The position numbers and the translations under genes are program-made. Below are positions 27,926 through 37,309 of a stretch of 64,000 nt of DNA, one piece after another. Positions within the stretch are counted from its first letter, which is position 1. Each line of letters starts with the position of its first letter. The DNA is from Debaryomyces hansenii CBS767 (lineage: Eukaryota > Ascomycota > Pichiomycetes > Serinales > Debaryomycetaceae): assembly GCF_000006445.2 (NCBI RefSeq), contig NC_006049.2:1674001-1738000 (forward strand), read 5' to 3'. The notes below the pieces were generated by a model, which did not search any database, was not told where the DNA came from, and saw nothing but the letters and a program-made list of their open reading frames with translations.

Positions 27926-28975
27926 ATGTCTTCAATTCCAGAAACTCAAAAAGCCGTCGTATTCGAATCTAATGGTGGTCCATTAGAATACAAAGAAATC
28001 GCGGTCCCAAAACCAAAATCAACTGAAATTCTAATTAATGTTAAATTCTCAGGTATTTGTCATACTGATCTTCATGCATGGAAAGGGGACTGGCCATTAC
28101 CAGTTAAATTGCCATTGGTAGGTGGACATGAAGGTGCGGGTGTTGTTGTTGCCATCGGTGAAAATGTCAAAGGATGGGAAATAGGTGATTTGGCTGGGAT
28201 CAAGTGGTTGAATGGTACTTGCATGAATTGCGAATTTTGCCAAAACTCCAACGAATCCAATTGTCCAAATGCTGACTTATCTGGTTATACTCATGATGGG
28301 TCGTTTCAACAGTATGCAACAGCGGATGCGGTCCAAGCAGCAAAGATTCCTAAAGGTACAGACTTAGCTGAAGTAGCTCCAATTTTATGTGCAGGTGTTA
28401 CTGTTTATAAGGCATTAAAGTCTGCTAACTTAAAGGCAGGTCAGTGGGTGGTTATCTCTGGTGCTGGTGGAGGTTTGGGATCTTTGTGTATTCAATATGC
28501 CGCTGCTATGGGATATAGAGTAATTTCTATCGATGGTGGTGAAGAAAAAGGTGAATTCGTTAAATCGTTAGGTTCAGAAGCATATGTTGATTTTACTAAG
28601 TCCAAGGATATTGTTGCAGATATCAAAAAAATCACGAACGGTGGGGCACATGGAGTAATTAATGTATCTGTATCGGAAAAGGCTATGTCACAATCGTGTG
28701 AATATGTCAGATCTCGTGGTACTGTCGTGCTAGTTGGTTTGCCAGCTGGTGCTGAGATTAAGACTCCAGTGTTTGATGCAGTTGTCAGGTCAATTGCTAT
28801 TGTGGGTTCATACGTGGGTAATAGAGCTGATACTACGGAAGCAATTGATTTCTTTTCTCGTGGATTAATTAAATGTCCTATTAAAATCGTTGGTTTATCT
28901 GAGTTACCGCCGGTTTACGAATTTATGGAACAAGGAAAAATCTTAGGTAGGTATGTTGTCGATACCAGTAAATAA
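27926..28975 (+). CDS. ADH1: Zinc alcohol dehydrogenase, cytosolic type
   Basis: NAD-dependent interconversion of acetaldehyde and ethanol. The 349 residues match yeast Adh1/Adh2 in length. Catalytic zinc ligands are C45, H68 (GGHEGAG) and C155; structural zinc ligands are C99, C102, C105 and C113. The NAD-binding loop is GAGGGLG (179-185). No mitochondrial presequence precedes [13 protein letters not shown], so it is the cytosolic form. Codon choice is strongly biased (GGT, GTT, few CTG), consistent with high expression. Which of the paralogous ADH names applies cannot be fixed from one copy. Confidence 0.88.
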   Translation: MSSIPETQKAVVFESNGGPLEYKEIAVPKPKSTEILINVKFSGICHTDLHAWKGDWPLPVKLPLVGGHEGAGVVVAIGENVKGWEIGDLAGIKWLNGTCMNCEFCQNSNESNCPNADLSGYTHDGSFQQYATADAVQAAKIPKGTDLAEVAPILCAGVTVYKALKSANLKAGQWVVISGAGGGLGSLCIQYAAAMGYRVISIDGGEEKGEFVKSLGSEAYVDFTKSKDIVADIKKITNGGAHGVINVSVSEKAMSQSCEYVRSRGTVVLVGLPAGAEIKTPVFDAVVRSIAIVGSYVGNRADTTEAIDFFSRGLIKCPIKIVGLSELPPVYEFMEQGKILGRYVVDTSK

Positions 28976-29079
28976 GCAAAATAAGCAGCATTTATTATTA
29001 CTGCTGTTTTATTTTGTTCTGAATATATGTGTAATTTTTCTTTGCATACTTGCTAATATATGTCTGTTTTAGATCTTAT

Positions 29080-29631
29080 TTATTTCCTATTAACACTTTC
29101 TAGAAATTCGTTAGCATCGTTCAACTTTTCTGCATCACTCTTAGCTTTCTCAATCCACCTTTCAACTAGTTTTTTATTTTCATCACTAAGCCTAGTAATC
29201 TTATCGTTCAAAACGTTGGTCTGAATTTCATTCAACAATAGCTCATCATTTAGGATCTCCACTGACTTGTTTTTCTCTATTATTTCTAAATTCAAATGCT
29301 TAATTTTATTATTTAAACTCGTATTATGTCTCTCTAACTGATCTTGTGATTTAAGCAATTGATTAATCTTCAAATCTGATTTCTCCAAGGATATTGTAGT
29401 TTGATTTAGACTAGTCGTTAAAATCTCGTTATCTTTCTTCAACTGGTTATTCTCCTTTAGTAGCTTGTTATATTCTATACTCTTATCATTATTACTGGCT
29501 TGATCATTCGTCCTTGCTTCCTGGCTTAATTGGCTGAATGCTTTGAAATATCTCGAATCTTTCTTTTCGTACTGATCTCTCACATTAAGCCTATTTAGTA
29601 TATCTTCACTCCATTCAGTGTCGTCGCTCAT
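29080..29631 (-). CDS. ATG16: Autophagy protein Atg16
   Basis: Atg16 dimerises through a coiled coil and binds Atg5, tethering the Atg12-Atg5 conjugate to the phagophore, where it promotes Atg8 lipidation. The 183 residues begin with an Atg5-binding helix (DTEWSEDILNRLNVRD), and nearly all of ~60-165 is coiled coil (YNKLLKENNQLKKDNEIL and onward). The C-terminal LVERWIEKAKSDAEKLNDAN matches the yeast ending (LVARWLKKTEKETEAMN). The frame runs up to a TTG at 29676; ATG 29631 (MSDDTEW) is the proper start. Convergent with ADH. Confidence 0.88.
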   Translation of the reverse strand: MSDDTEWSEDILNRLNVRDQYEKKDSRYFKAFSQLSQEARTNDQASNNDKSIEYNKLLKENNQLKKDNEILTTSLNQTTISLEKSDLKINQLLKSQDQLERHNTSLNNKIKHLNLEIIEKNKSVEILNDELLLNEIQTNVLNDKITRLSDENKKLVERWIEKAKSDAEKLNDANEFLESVNRK

Positions 29632-29849
29632 ACCTATATCATACCAATTTAATCTTATTATCTTTTTAATGTGCAATATTTATCATATCATAATCGCGAT
29701 TAAAAAGAATGTTTGATAACCGATAACAAGAAAAAGTTCAATTCAAATACAGAAAATTACCAATAGTGAAATATAGAACATAATCGAATAGTAACCCAAA
29801 GTCTATATAATTCTAAGTGGATATTAAACGTAAATTGATTTGATTTGAA

Positions 29850-32159
29850 ATGTCTAGTCAAGCATCGCCACTGAATTTGTCAAATTCATTTAGTTGGCCT
29901 GCGTTGTCTGGTTCGAAAGTAAAGCAGACTCATCCAGAAAAGTCAGATAAAATGGAACATAAAAAGAAGAATGGCACCAGATTAACTAATGATCGTGGTT
30001 TAAATACAATAAATGAAGTATCCAATGAGAATTCAGCTGCAAGCTCTCGAAAGACTAGTCTAGCAATAACTAATGGCAATGGTAACGACCATGACAAAGG
30101 CACGAATGAGTCAAATTGGTGGTTCTGGAATGGGAGGATAAAGGAAGAGCAGCCATTATATCCGAGTCTAGATACAACGACGGCGAATGAAGTAGAAACA
30201 GAAGTGCAAGCAGAATGGGCAGCACCTTATAAGAAGATGAGTTCTGCATTAAGTTACTACTATAATAATAAACCAGCATTTAAATCTACTGAGGATACAG
30301 GTGAGAACACACCTTTAATTCTGAACGACGTTCAATCTTCTAAAAATCCATATGCATTGCCTGAGAATGAGTCTTACAAACAACTGTTTGCAAAAGAATC
30401 AAACCAAGGTATCAAGCAAATTGACCAGGAGCAAAATACACCAGCGGAGAGTACGCTTAGTAGTTGGTTTTCTTGGTTTGGTTTCGCAAACAATAATGAT
30501 GATAGTGACGAAAGTCTCGAAGGTACAAGTAATCCAGAGTTATTCAAACAAGCTAAATCGGCTATTGAGAGCTCAAGGGATTCTTCGCATTATGCCTTTA
30601 AGAAGTCGATGACTAATAATGATATACATGATTTTGAATTGGCTGTTAGTGACACGAAAACGGAAAATCAACCAGTAAAACATCGTTCAAAGAGAAGACC
30701 GTTGATGCCAAACGAGACCCAGGAGAAGTCTTTATCATCTCCTTCAAACACGGCTACTGTAAATGGATCCCAGCTGCCCTTACAACATCTACAAGTTAAT
30801 TCTTCAAGCTCATCGATAACTTCGTATGATCGACTGAATAATGGAGCTCATGTACCTGAAATTCAGATTATTGCTGATCATTGTTTAATAGCTCCTCATA
30901 TAGATGAAACCTTCCGTACGATAACATTTGTTACAAAACTAAGGTTGATGGGAGAGAATCTTATCTGCCATATGAATCCAACAGAAAGCCATATATATAG
31001 CTTACCATATGCAAAGGTTCAAAATAAGAAACAGAAAATTAAAAAGGTGGTCATTATTGGGGTACATAGTTTTTTGCCGATTAAGATGGTAAAAACATTA
31101 ATAGGTCAATCAACAGGAAGTTCAGTTAACATTGTTGAAGAAGCCACTAAAGCTATGGAATCATGGCTACATGAGAATGGAACTTCAAATCTCGATTACG
31201 AAATTCAAACCATTGCATTGGATGGAGAAGGTGTAATTAAAGACAGAGTGGATAAGCTATTTAGACTATTGGATAACTGGATTGATATTATAACTGGGTG
31301 TGACTTTTTATTTGTGGCTTCACATTCACTGGGCACACCGGTGGCAATTCATTTATTAGCAAAGTTATTAGAACACTATGCGCATATAGGGTCACACAAG
31401 AAAATAGGACTATTGAGCATGTCTGGGATATATTTGGGTCCAATTGCAGGTTTGAATTCGAAACTAGTCATTAGAGCTTATTCTTCTGTTGAAAATCAAA
31501 TACTTAATGAACTATTCGAACTCCAGCGGCCAAATAGCGAAATGTCCCTCAGGCTAATCGAAAGTATGCAAACTTTAGTTCACCATAATGTCAAGCTAAC
31601 ATTTTGTGGATCCATTGATGACCAATGGGTTCCTGTGTTCTCTTCTATTGGCATAAATTTCAACCATCCAAATATCTTTAAGTGCGTTTTCGTTGACAAG
31701 CATTCCGAGATCCCTAAGTTCATAATCTCGCTTCTAAAAATCATCCTAATTATGAAGAATTTGGGCCATTCCGATCACAATTTGCTCCAAAACCTTAGCG
31801 AAAGATGCACGGGGACATTGGCCGAAGGTGGCCACTGCAAAATATTCCAACACGAGATAGTGTATTTGACTGCAATAAGACACTCTCTCGAAACTACCAG
31901 CTTGGTCCACCCTACAGAATTACATACTACTCCTACACAGAACTATAAGCAGAATCAAAATAACCAATTCCACATACCATGGAATATACGGGGCTTATTA
32001 AACGATTTAATCAAAATCAAAAATGTCCCGACCCTTCATTTGGTGAACACTCTCATCAAGGATTTCCATGAATGGGAGCCAACCCAAAAAAAATGGAAAG
32101 ATTTAAAATATTGTTTCGATGCATTTGAAGAAATTGAATTGGGGGATTTATTTCTTTGA
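29850..32159 (+). CDS. Large fungal alpha/beta-hydrolase-like protein
   Basis: 769 residues. The first ~330 are disordered, Ser/Asn-rich, with WWFWNG and SSWFSWFGF aromatic motifs. The second part is a hydrolase-like fold: KKVVIIGVHSFLP, then the nucleophile-elbow segment FVASHSxGTPVAIHLL, where Ser493 is the candidate nucleophile and x is a CTG codon (Leu by the standard code, Ser in this clade). Downstream are LLSMSGIYLGP and VKLTFCGSIDDQWVPVFSS (candidate acid). No signal peptide. Similar fungal proteins, of which S. cerevisiae YML020W may be one, are uncharacterised. The fold is a reasonable inference, the function unknown. Confidence 0.6.
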   Translation: MSSQASPLNLSNSFSWPALSGSKVKQTHPEKSDKMEHKKKNGTRLTNDRGLNTINEVSNENSAASSRKTSLAITNGNGNDHDKGTNESNWWFWNGRIKEEQPLYPSLDTTTANEVETEVQAEWAAPYKKMSSALSYYYNNKPAFKSTEDTGENTPLILNDVQSSKNPYALPENESYKQLFAKESNQGIKQIDQEQNTPAESTLSSWFSWFGFANNNDDSDESLEGTSNPELFKQAKSAIESSRDSSHYAFKKSMTNNDIHDFELAVSDTKTENQPVKHRSKRRPLMPNETQEKSLSSPSNTATVNGSQLPLQHLQVNSSSSSITSYDRLNNGAHVPEIQIIADHCLIAPHIDETFRTITFVTKLRLMGENLICHMNPTESHIYSLPYAKVQNKKQKIKKVVIIGVHSFLPIKMVKTLIGQSTGSSVNIVEEATKAMESWLHENGTSNLDYEIQTIALDGEGVIKDRVDKLFRLLDNWIDIITGCDFLFVASHSLGTPVAIHLLAKLLEHYAHIGSHKKIGLLSMSGIYLGPIAGLNSKLVIRAYSSVENQILNELFELQRPNSEMSLRLIESMQTLVHHNVKLTFCGSIDDQWVPVFSSIGINFNHPNIFKCVFVDKHSEIPKFIISLLKIILIMKNLGHSDHNLLQNLSERCTGTLAEGGHCKIFQHEIVYLTAIRHSLETTSLVHPTELHTTPTQNYKQNQNNQFHIPWNIRGLLNDLIKIKNVPTLHLVNTLIKDFHEWEPTQKKWKDLKYCFDAFEEIELGDLFL

Positions 32160-32533
32160 CTTACTACTATAATTTTCCTCTATCATTCCATCATATATAC
32201 ATAATATAGAATATTTCATTAAGCTAGACAATAATGTTAACGTTAAGCGGTTCACGTGTACGAAACGACAATGAAATACGAATGTTACACAAACACCTTT
32301 TCAGCGCAATAGGTAAAAAAAATCTAAAATCAGGAAGGCAGTATAACAAGATTAAACCGGTTAAAGAAATAATAATTGAAACTAAAAAGGTCCAAGCATA
32401 GCGTTGGATTGGAAACGAGTACTTAAATCCATTACGGTTTACTATTTTGGTGACCACGAACGTTAGTTCAGAAAACGACAACGAAATAGACTTTTACTCC
32501 TCTTCAGCCGACTGGGACGATTTAACAAGCACA
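32160..32533. other. Intergenic region / leader upstream of GRF10
   Basis: 374 bases separate the hydrolase-like gene from the GRF10 ATG. The stretch holds a CACGTG site (32253-32258), the 55-codon ORF and further in-frame open sequence. No RNA gene is seen. Confidence 0.4.
32234..32401 (+). other. 55-codon upstream ORF in frame with GRF10
   Basis: ATG 32234 opens 55 codons (MLTLSGSRVRNDNEIRM...) closed by TAG 32399-32401. The frame after this TAG stays open into GRF10. It may be a regulatory upstream ORF in the GRF10 leader, an interrupted N-terminal extension, or chance. Protein content is basic and matches nothing I recognise. Confidence 0.3.
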
Positions 32534-34072
32534 ATGTCCTCAGACGAATATGGTTCATCTAGCAAGAGAACACGAGCCTCGGGGGAGGTATTGGATTACT
32601 TGTTGCTAGAGTTTGAGAACAATCATAATCCATCTCCGGAGCAGAGGAAGGAGATAAGCGATCGAACAAATATGACAGAAAAGGCAGTTAGGATTTGGTT
32701 TCAGAATAGAAGGGCCAAATTACGGAAGTTTGAGCGTATGGGAAGAGGAAGCGCTGCCAACGAGGGTGGCAAAAGACACACCGCCAGTATACATTCAAGC
32801 AGATCAAATAGCTTCAATGAGCCAAATAGAAGTCCTGGAAGAACACTCACACCCACGATTCCTAGTATTCCCATAGAAATAAATGAGAAGTACTGTTTTA
32901 TTGACTGTTCTTCATTGTCCGTCGGATCGTGGCAGAGAATTAAATCAGGGTATCATGAGGAAACGTTGTTGAGAAATAATTTGGTCAACTTATCGCCGTT
33001 CACATTGAATAACATTATGGCAAACGTAGATTTGTTGGTACTTTTGTCAATGAAGAATTTTGAGATCAATTACTTTTTTAGTGCTGTGTCTAACAACTCC
33101 AAAATTCTATTTAGGATTTTTTATCCAATTTCGAGTATACTAAGTTGTTCATTGTTGGACAATAACATAAACAAAGAAAATAATGAATTGAGAATTAGTC
33201 TATCCCATCAGCCTAAGTTTTCGGTTTATTTCTTTAACGGTGTGAATGCGAATTCAAATCAATGGTCGATATGCGATGACTTCAGTGAAGACCAACAAGT
33301 GAGTTTAGCCTATTGTAACGAGGGTGGAAGCTCCATTCCACATGTCTTAGTTGGTGTTAAAAACTCTTTGCAGTTTTTAAACTCATTCATATTAGAAAAT
33401 AATCAAATACCGCATCGGTCTTCAAATTTTCATCCGCATATTCAGTTAAGTGATCCTAATAATTTAGATAATGAGGGTCAATCTACTGGTAATTTTCAAT
33501 TCACTACTAAAGAGCTGACTGTATGGAATAGCAGCGACAGGTCCCCATTAGGGGGCCGCGATTCTAACCCTTCTCCAAATTCAATGACTAGTAGTAACAA
33601 TCCACAATCGAATTTAATTCCCAACGAGGATGATGAATTAATATCTACAAATCATTCACAAGAAAGTAACCAAAACTATCCTTATAATGATATGTTTACT
33701 GGTAACACTCCGGATTTTTTTACCACAGGCCAAGCCTCTGAGAATCCTATTATGCATAATACTGACCGCAATTCCAACGACAATAAAGAGAATAATAATA
33801 TGGACGATGACGAAAATTTGATAAACAGCCCTTCTACCAATTTGCAGTCTTATACACATGAACACCACTCGCCGTTCAATAACCTATCTAGTTCGGAGAA
33901 CTTTGCTGACGTTCATTCTTCATCAGGGAATGATCAGCCATTTGATTTTACTATTGGGAATGACTTTTCAACTAATGATAATATAGACAATGCGAATAAT
34001 CCCCCATCAAATGCGTCATCCAGTAGTAATCAAGTGGACAGTTTTATAGATTACAACAGTGGTTATCATTAG
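32534..34072 (+). CDS. GRF10: Homeodomain regulator Grf10 (Pho2 orthologue)
   Basis: Pho2/Grf10 is a homeodomain activator that partners Pho4 on phosphate genes and Bas1 on purine genes. The homeodomain begins KRTRASGEVLDYLLLEF and ends VRIWFQNRRAKLRK (residues ~11-67). A second conserved block reads SVGSWQRIKSG, INYFFSAVSNNSKILFRIF and NQWSICDDFSE, all closely matching S. cerevisiae Pho2, as does the late motif NTPDFF. The C-terminus is Asn/Ser-rich. The track frame begins at a TTG; the first ATG is 32534 (MSSDEYGSSS), 512 aa. S. cerevisiae Pho2 has a longer N-terminus before the homeodomain. Confidence 0.9.
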   Translation: MSSDEYGSSSKRTRASGEVLDYLLLEFENNHNPSPEQRKEISDRTNMTEKAVRIWFQNRRAKLRKFERMGRGSAANEGGKRHTASIHSSRSNSFNEPNRSPGRTLTPTIPSIPIEINEKYCFIDCSSLSVGSWQRIKSGYHEETLLRNNLVNLSPFTLNNIMANVDLLVLLSMKNFEINYFFSAVSNNSKILFRIFYPISSILSCSLLDNNINKENNELRISLSHQPKFSVYFFNGVNANSNQWSICDDFSEDQQVSLAYCNEGGSSIPHVLVGVKNSLQFLNSFILENNQIPHRSSNFHPHIQLSDPNNLDNEGQSTGNFQFTTKELTVWNSSDRSPLGGRDSNPSPNSMTSSNNPQSNLIPNEDDELISTNHSQESNQNYPYNDMFTGNTPDFFTTGQASENPIMHNTDRNSNDNKENNNMDDDENLINSPSTNLQSYTHEHHSPFNNLSSSENFADVHSSSGNDQPFDFTIGNDFSTNDNIDNANNPPSNASSSSNQVDSFIDYNSGYH

Positions 34073-34157
34073 CTCTTTATCTATTCTTATATTTTTAGTT
34101 CATCGTATAGCAATAGCTTATATATTAATCTGTATTAATCAATTTATGACTTATACT

Positions 34158-34233
34158 TCTTGACAAGTGCTAATTAGCATCAAATATTATTGAAAGCTTC
34201 AATAATATGAATAAAAAGGTTGTTTTGTCAAGA
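34158..34233. repeat. Nested inverted repeats
   Basis: The inner pair is an 11-bp perfect inverted repeat, ATATTATTGAA (34184-34194) and TTCAATAATAT (34198-34208), with a 3-base loop. An outer 9-bp pair, TCTTGACAA (34158-34166) and TTGTCAAGA (34225-34233), encloses it. Together they could fold as an extended RNA hairpin about 90-160 bases after the GRF10 stop. Confidence 0.7.
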
Positions 34234-34439
34234 GAGAAGAGTGAAGGGATATGTTTAACAAAAGATTCAGAAGTATGAAAATTCTATGAATAAAAATAAA
34301 AGATACCCTCCTACTACTTGAATACGATAGTTTTCATAGTACTTAAGTCTTATAAATGCTCATAATGCTTTTAGAATTAGACTATAGGTGTTTAAATGGC
34401 ATTGAAGTAGCCTGTTTTTTGCAGCTGTATACAAAAACC

Positions 34440-34449
34440 ATCACGTGAT
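34440..34449. promoter_or_regulatory. Palindromic E-box ATCACGTGAT, MSS2 promoter
   Basis: A perfect 10-bp palindrome with the CACGTG core, 65-74 bases before the MSS2 ATG. RTCACGTGAY is the preferred form of Cbf1-type bHLH sites. Binding is inferred. Confidence 0.4.
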
Positions 34450-34513
34450 AGTTATATCAAAAAGTTGAAATAATTACGGTTTCTTGAAGCTTGATAGACT
34501 TGTAAAAGTGTTT

Positions 34514-35653
34514 ATGATTAGAAATTTGACTTGTGGCTCAAGAAGCCGAGCAGTGGCTCCGAGAATACGCTGGTATTCAAGTGCTACGCATAGTAGACCT
34601 GAATTATCAAATTTACTTCCAGGTAAGAGGACCATGAATAAGATTCTTTTCGACAATGATAGCAGATTATCGTATAAGAAAGTTATCCCTATTTTGAATT
34701 CGGTATATTCACATATTGAAACACCTGAAGATATAATTTTACCGAATTACGTCAAGAGTAATGATTTAATGTTATGTAAACAAATTCTTGCTTCTATACG
34801 GTCGACTACCAATTCTATAAATAAAAACTTGGTACTGCTAGAAAATGAATTGGTTGAACAGGCTGCAGAACTTGGTAACAATGATGCTATAGCTATGTTA
34901 GCATTTGAGTCCATCGAGGACCCACAAACTTCGAAAGAAGATTACAAGTATGCCAATAAATTGATTGATAATTTAACTAATTTGAAGCATCCACTAGTTT
35001 TCAAGATGGCAGGGGACTTAGCATTCAAGAAAGGCTACCATAATCAAGCAGAGATATATTGGTTGCAGTTTATTGAGTTAGAGCTGGATACGATACTTGC
35101 AAGTCAGGTATATGCAAATTTGGGTATCTATTACTTCAATTATTTAAAACCCAGACCTGATTTGACCAAAGCTGAATTGTACATGAAAAAGAGTATTAAA
35201 TTTGGTGAATTGGATAAATACACCATTCAAGCGCATTATTATTTAGGACAGCTATATTCAATGACGGATCCAATCTTGTCAAAATATCATTTGGAGATAT
35301 CTGCCAGCAAAGGATTGAAAGAAAGCTTTCCATCACTAGGATTTTTGGAAATGAATATTTTTAAAAATTACTCTAAAAGTCTTGAATGGTTTAAGCTTGG
35401 AGTCGAGAGTAGCAATGACTTATCGTGTATGATAGGTCAATTTGATTGTTTCATTAATTTGGAAAATCTCATTCAAGCAGACGGAATATATAGAAACTTG
35501 GTTTCAGTTCATAACAAGATAAGGTCAGCTAGGGCGAGAAAAGATATCCCAAAGGATATACAGCAGGCTATGGACACAAATCAGTCACTTTTAAATTTAT
35601 TCTTTAGCACTAGAAGTGGTTCTATTAAGTCATTACCTAGTTACCAATTATAG
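34514..35653 (+). CDS. MSS2: Mitochondrial Sel1-repeat protein Mss2-like
   Basis: Mss2 is a matrix-side inner-membrane protein needed to export the Cox2 C-terminus. The 379 residues from ATG 34514 open with a typical mitochondrial presequence (MIRNLTCGSRSRAVAPRIRWYSSA; Arg-rich, no acids). The rest is helical repeats of TPR/Sel1 type (AEIYWLQFIEL, VYANLGIYYFNYL, KAELYMKKSIKFG, AHYYLGQLYS, PSLGFLEMNIFKNYSKSLEWFKLG). Length is near S. cerevisiae Mss2 (351). Sel1-repeat proteins are easily confused, so the symbol is probable rather than sure. An upstream TTG start was rejected. Confidence 0.65.
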   Translation: MIRNLTCGSRSRAVAPRIRWYSSATHSRPELSNLLPGKRTMNKILFDNDSRLSYKKVIPILNSVYSHIETPEDIILPNYVKSNDLMLCKQILASIRSTTNSINKNLVLLENELVEQAAELGNNDAIAMLAFESIEDPQTSKEDYKYANKLIDNLTNLKHPLVFKMAGDLAFKKGYHNQAEIYWLQFIELELDTILASQVYANLGIYYFNYLKPRPDLTKAELYMKKSIKFGELDKYTIQAHYYLGQLYSMTDPILSKYHLEISASKGLKESFPSLGFLEMNIFKNYSKSLEWFKLGVESSNDLSCMIGQFDCFINLENLIQADGIYRNLVSVHNKIRSARARKDIPKDIQQAMDTNQSLLNLFFSTRSGSIKSLPSYQL

Positions 35654-35680
35654 ACATCTTTATATATACTTGTACATAGT

Positions 35681-37193
35681 TCACATAATTGAAGACTTTT
35701 GGTTAGCGTCGCTCATAATTTCAGAATTGTATTTATCTCTTAAACTTAGTGGCAGACTATTAGATCTTACAGGAGCTCTTTGTACACTCTCATCATTGTT
35801 TATCATCACGCGGTCGCTAGAATCATCTTGCTCATTAAACCAATAATGCTCACAAGTTTGGATGACATCAAATCTTTCGCTTGGATTAACTACCAATAAT
35901 GAACTAATCAAATGTAATACAGAATCATTAATGTCATCCCAATATGGTGAATAAAATGCATATTTTCCGGTCAATATTTGTTCCCTCATATTTGGTGGTC
36001 CCAATTCATCACTAAACGGAGGGAACCCACAAAGACATACATATAGCAATACTCCACTCAGCCATAAATCAACCTTTGTAGAGTAGTTTCTTTTATTGCT
36101 TAGTATTTCTGGTGCAACATACGCAGGAGTTCCACATAATGTGTTCGTGAATTTTAGTTCACCAATAAATTTTGCAAGACCAAAGTCAGCTATTTTAACC
36201 TTTATATCATACTCATTCTCATCCCAAGGCCCTGTTTGCTTCTGATCTTTTGATGTCCTTGGCGTGATATCGAGTAATATATTTTCTGGTTTAATGTCTC
36301 TATGTATAATACTATTCTCATGTAAGTACATCAATCCTGATAGAAGCTGCTTGAAAATAGCTCTCGTTTCGTCTTGTCTTAATTTCAGTTTATTAATAAT
36401 TCTTTGGAACAATTCACCATTATTCATTTTTTCTAACACCAAGTACGATGTCACAGAATATTGGTTGATTGGCTCCACATAATGTGATATAAATCTTACT
36501 ATGTTTGGATGATTTATAGATAATAATAAGTTCATTTCTTGTTGGAGTTTAACATCATCGTTTTCGTTTCCTTGGCCATTAGTTTTGTTTGGATGGAAAA
36601 TTTTGACAGCTACTACGTCCCCTGTAGATCTATCTGTGGCTTCTTTAACGACAGCATAATGCCCCGAACCTAGCTGTTCGCCTAGTATATAATCGTCAAA
36701 GAAAGACTTCGACTGTTGTACTTTTGTATTTTTAATATCAATGATATATCGAAATATATAGGATCCCCCTGTCTTGGCAAAATCTAGCTTGTCCCCACTT
36801 CTTAGTAATATAGACGAATCTTTACCTATTATTTCATCATTTAAATAGGTACCATTTGAGCTGAGGTCCTTTATGCATAAGTATTCTCGATTATTATTTA
36901 TAGTCAATGTCAACTTACAGTGCTTGGAAGAAACATCATTGCCATTAATTCTAACATCACACGAGCTACTTCTTCCAATAAGGACATCTTCAGTTTTTCT
37001 AGGGATACTCATATGTTGCTGGCCAGGTTTAATATTATATAATCTTGCTATAGGTTTATAACCGAATGCCTGTCTTTTAATGCCAGACAAGCTTTCATCA
37101 GACAAATTCCCATTTTGCTAGAAATGTTAGAACATCGTTCTACGATCTGATTCTTTCAAACCAAATACTTACTCGTTTCCGTGATAATGACAT
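35681..37193 (-). CDS. DUN1: DNA-damage checkpoint kinase Dun1 (two exons)
   Basis: Dun1 acts below Rad53 to raise dNTP pools after damage. CDS = 37193-37173 (7 codons, MSLSRKR) spliced to 37117-35681; 485 aa. Exon 2 alone has no ATG before the FHA domain. The spliced N-terminus matches S. cerevisiae Dun1 (MSLSTKR). FHA domain ~30-125 (LIGRSSSCDVRI, SSKHCKL, NGTYLN). Kinase domain ~150-440: GSGHYAVVKEA, VAVKIF, HRDIKPEN (D281), DFG (D318), CGTPAYVAPE activation loop, then VDLWxSGVLLYVCLCGFPPFSD. The x (36061-36059) is CTG, at the near-invariant kinase Ser. Convergent with MSS2, 27 bases apart. Confidence 0.94.
37118..37172 (-). other. 55-nt intron in DUN1
   Basis: On the minus strand the 5' splice site is GTAAGT (37172-37167), the branch-like motif is TTCTAAC, and the 3' site is TTTCTAG ending at 37118. 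Removing it joins seven codons to exon 2 in frame and restores the conserved N-terminus. An in-frame TAG at the 3' splice site prevents unspliced translation. Confidence 0.9.
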
Positions 37194-37309
37194 TGTTATT
37201 AAATAGCTCTTTGATTTTGTTTACAATTTTTCAGCCTGATATGTTACGCGATCTCGTAATCTGCTTATCCGATACATTAAAATTTAAATTAACTCTATAT
37301 ATGACAAAC

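Larger units (their letters stand above)
34073..34513. other. Intergenic region GRF10 / MSS2
   Basis: About 440 bases without a gene. It holds nested inverted repeats (34158-34233), probably in the GRF10 3' UTR, and a palindromic ATCACGTGAT (34440-34449) in the MSS2 promoter. Confidence 0.5.
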
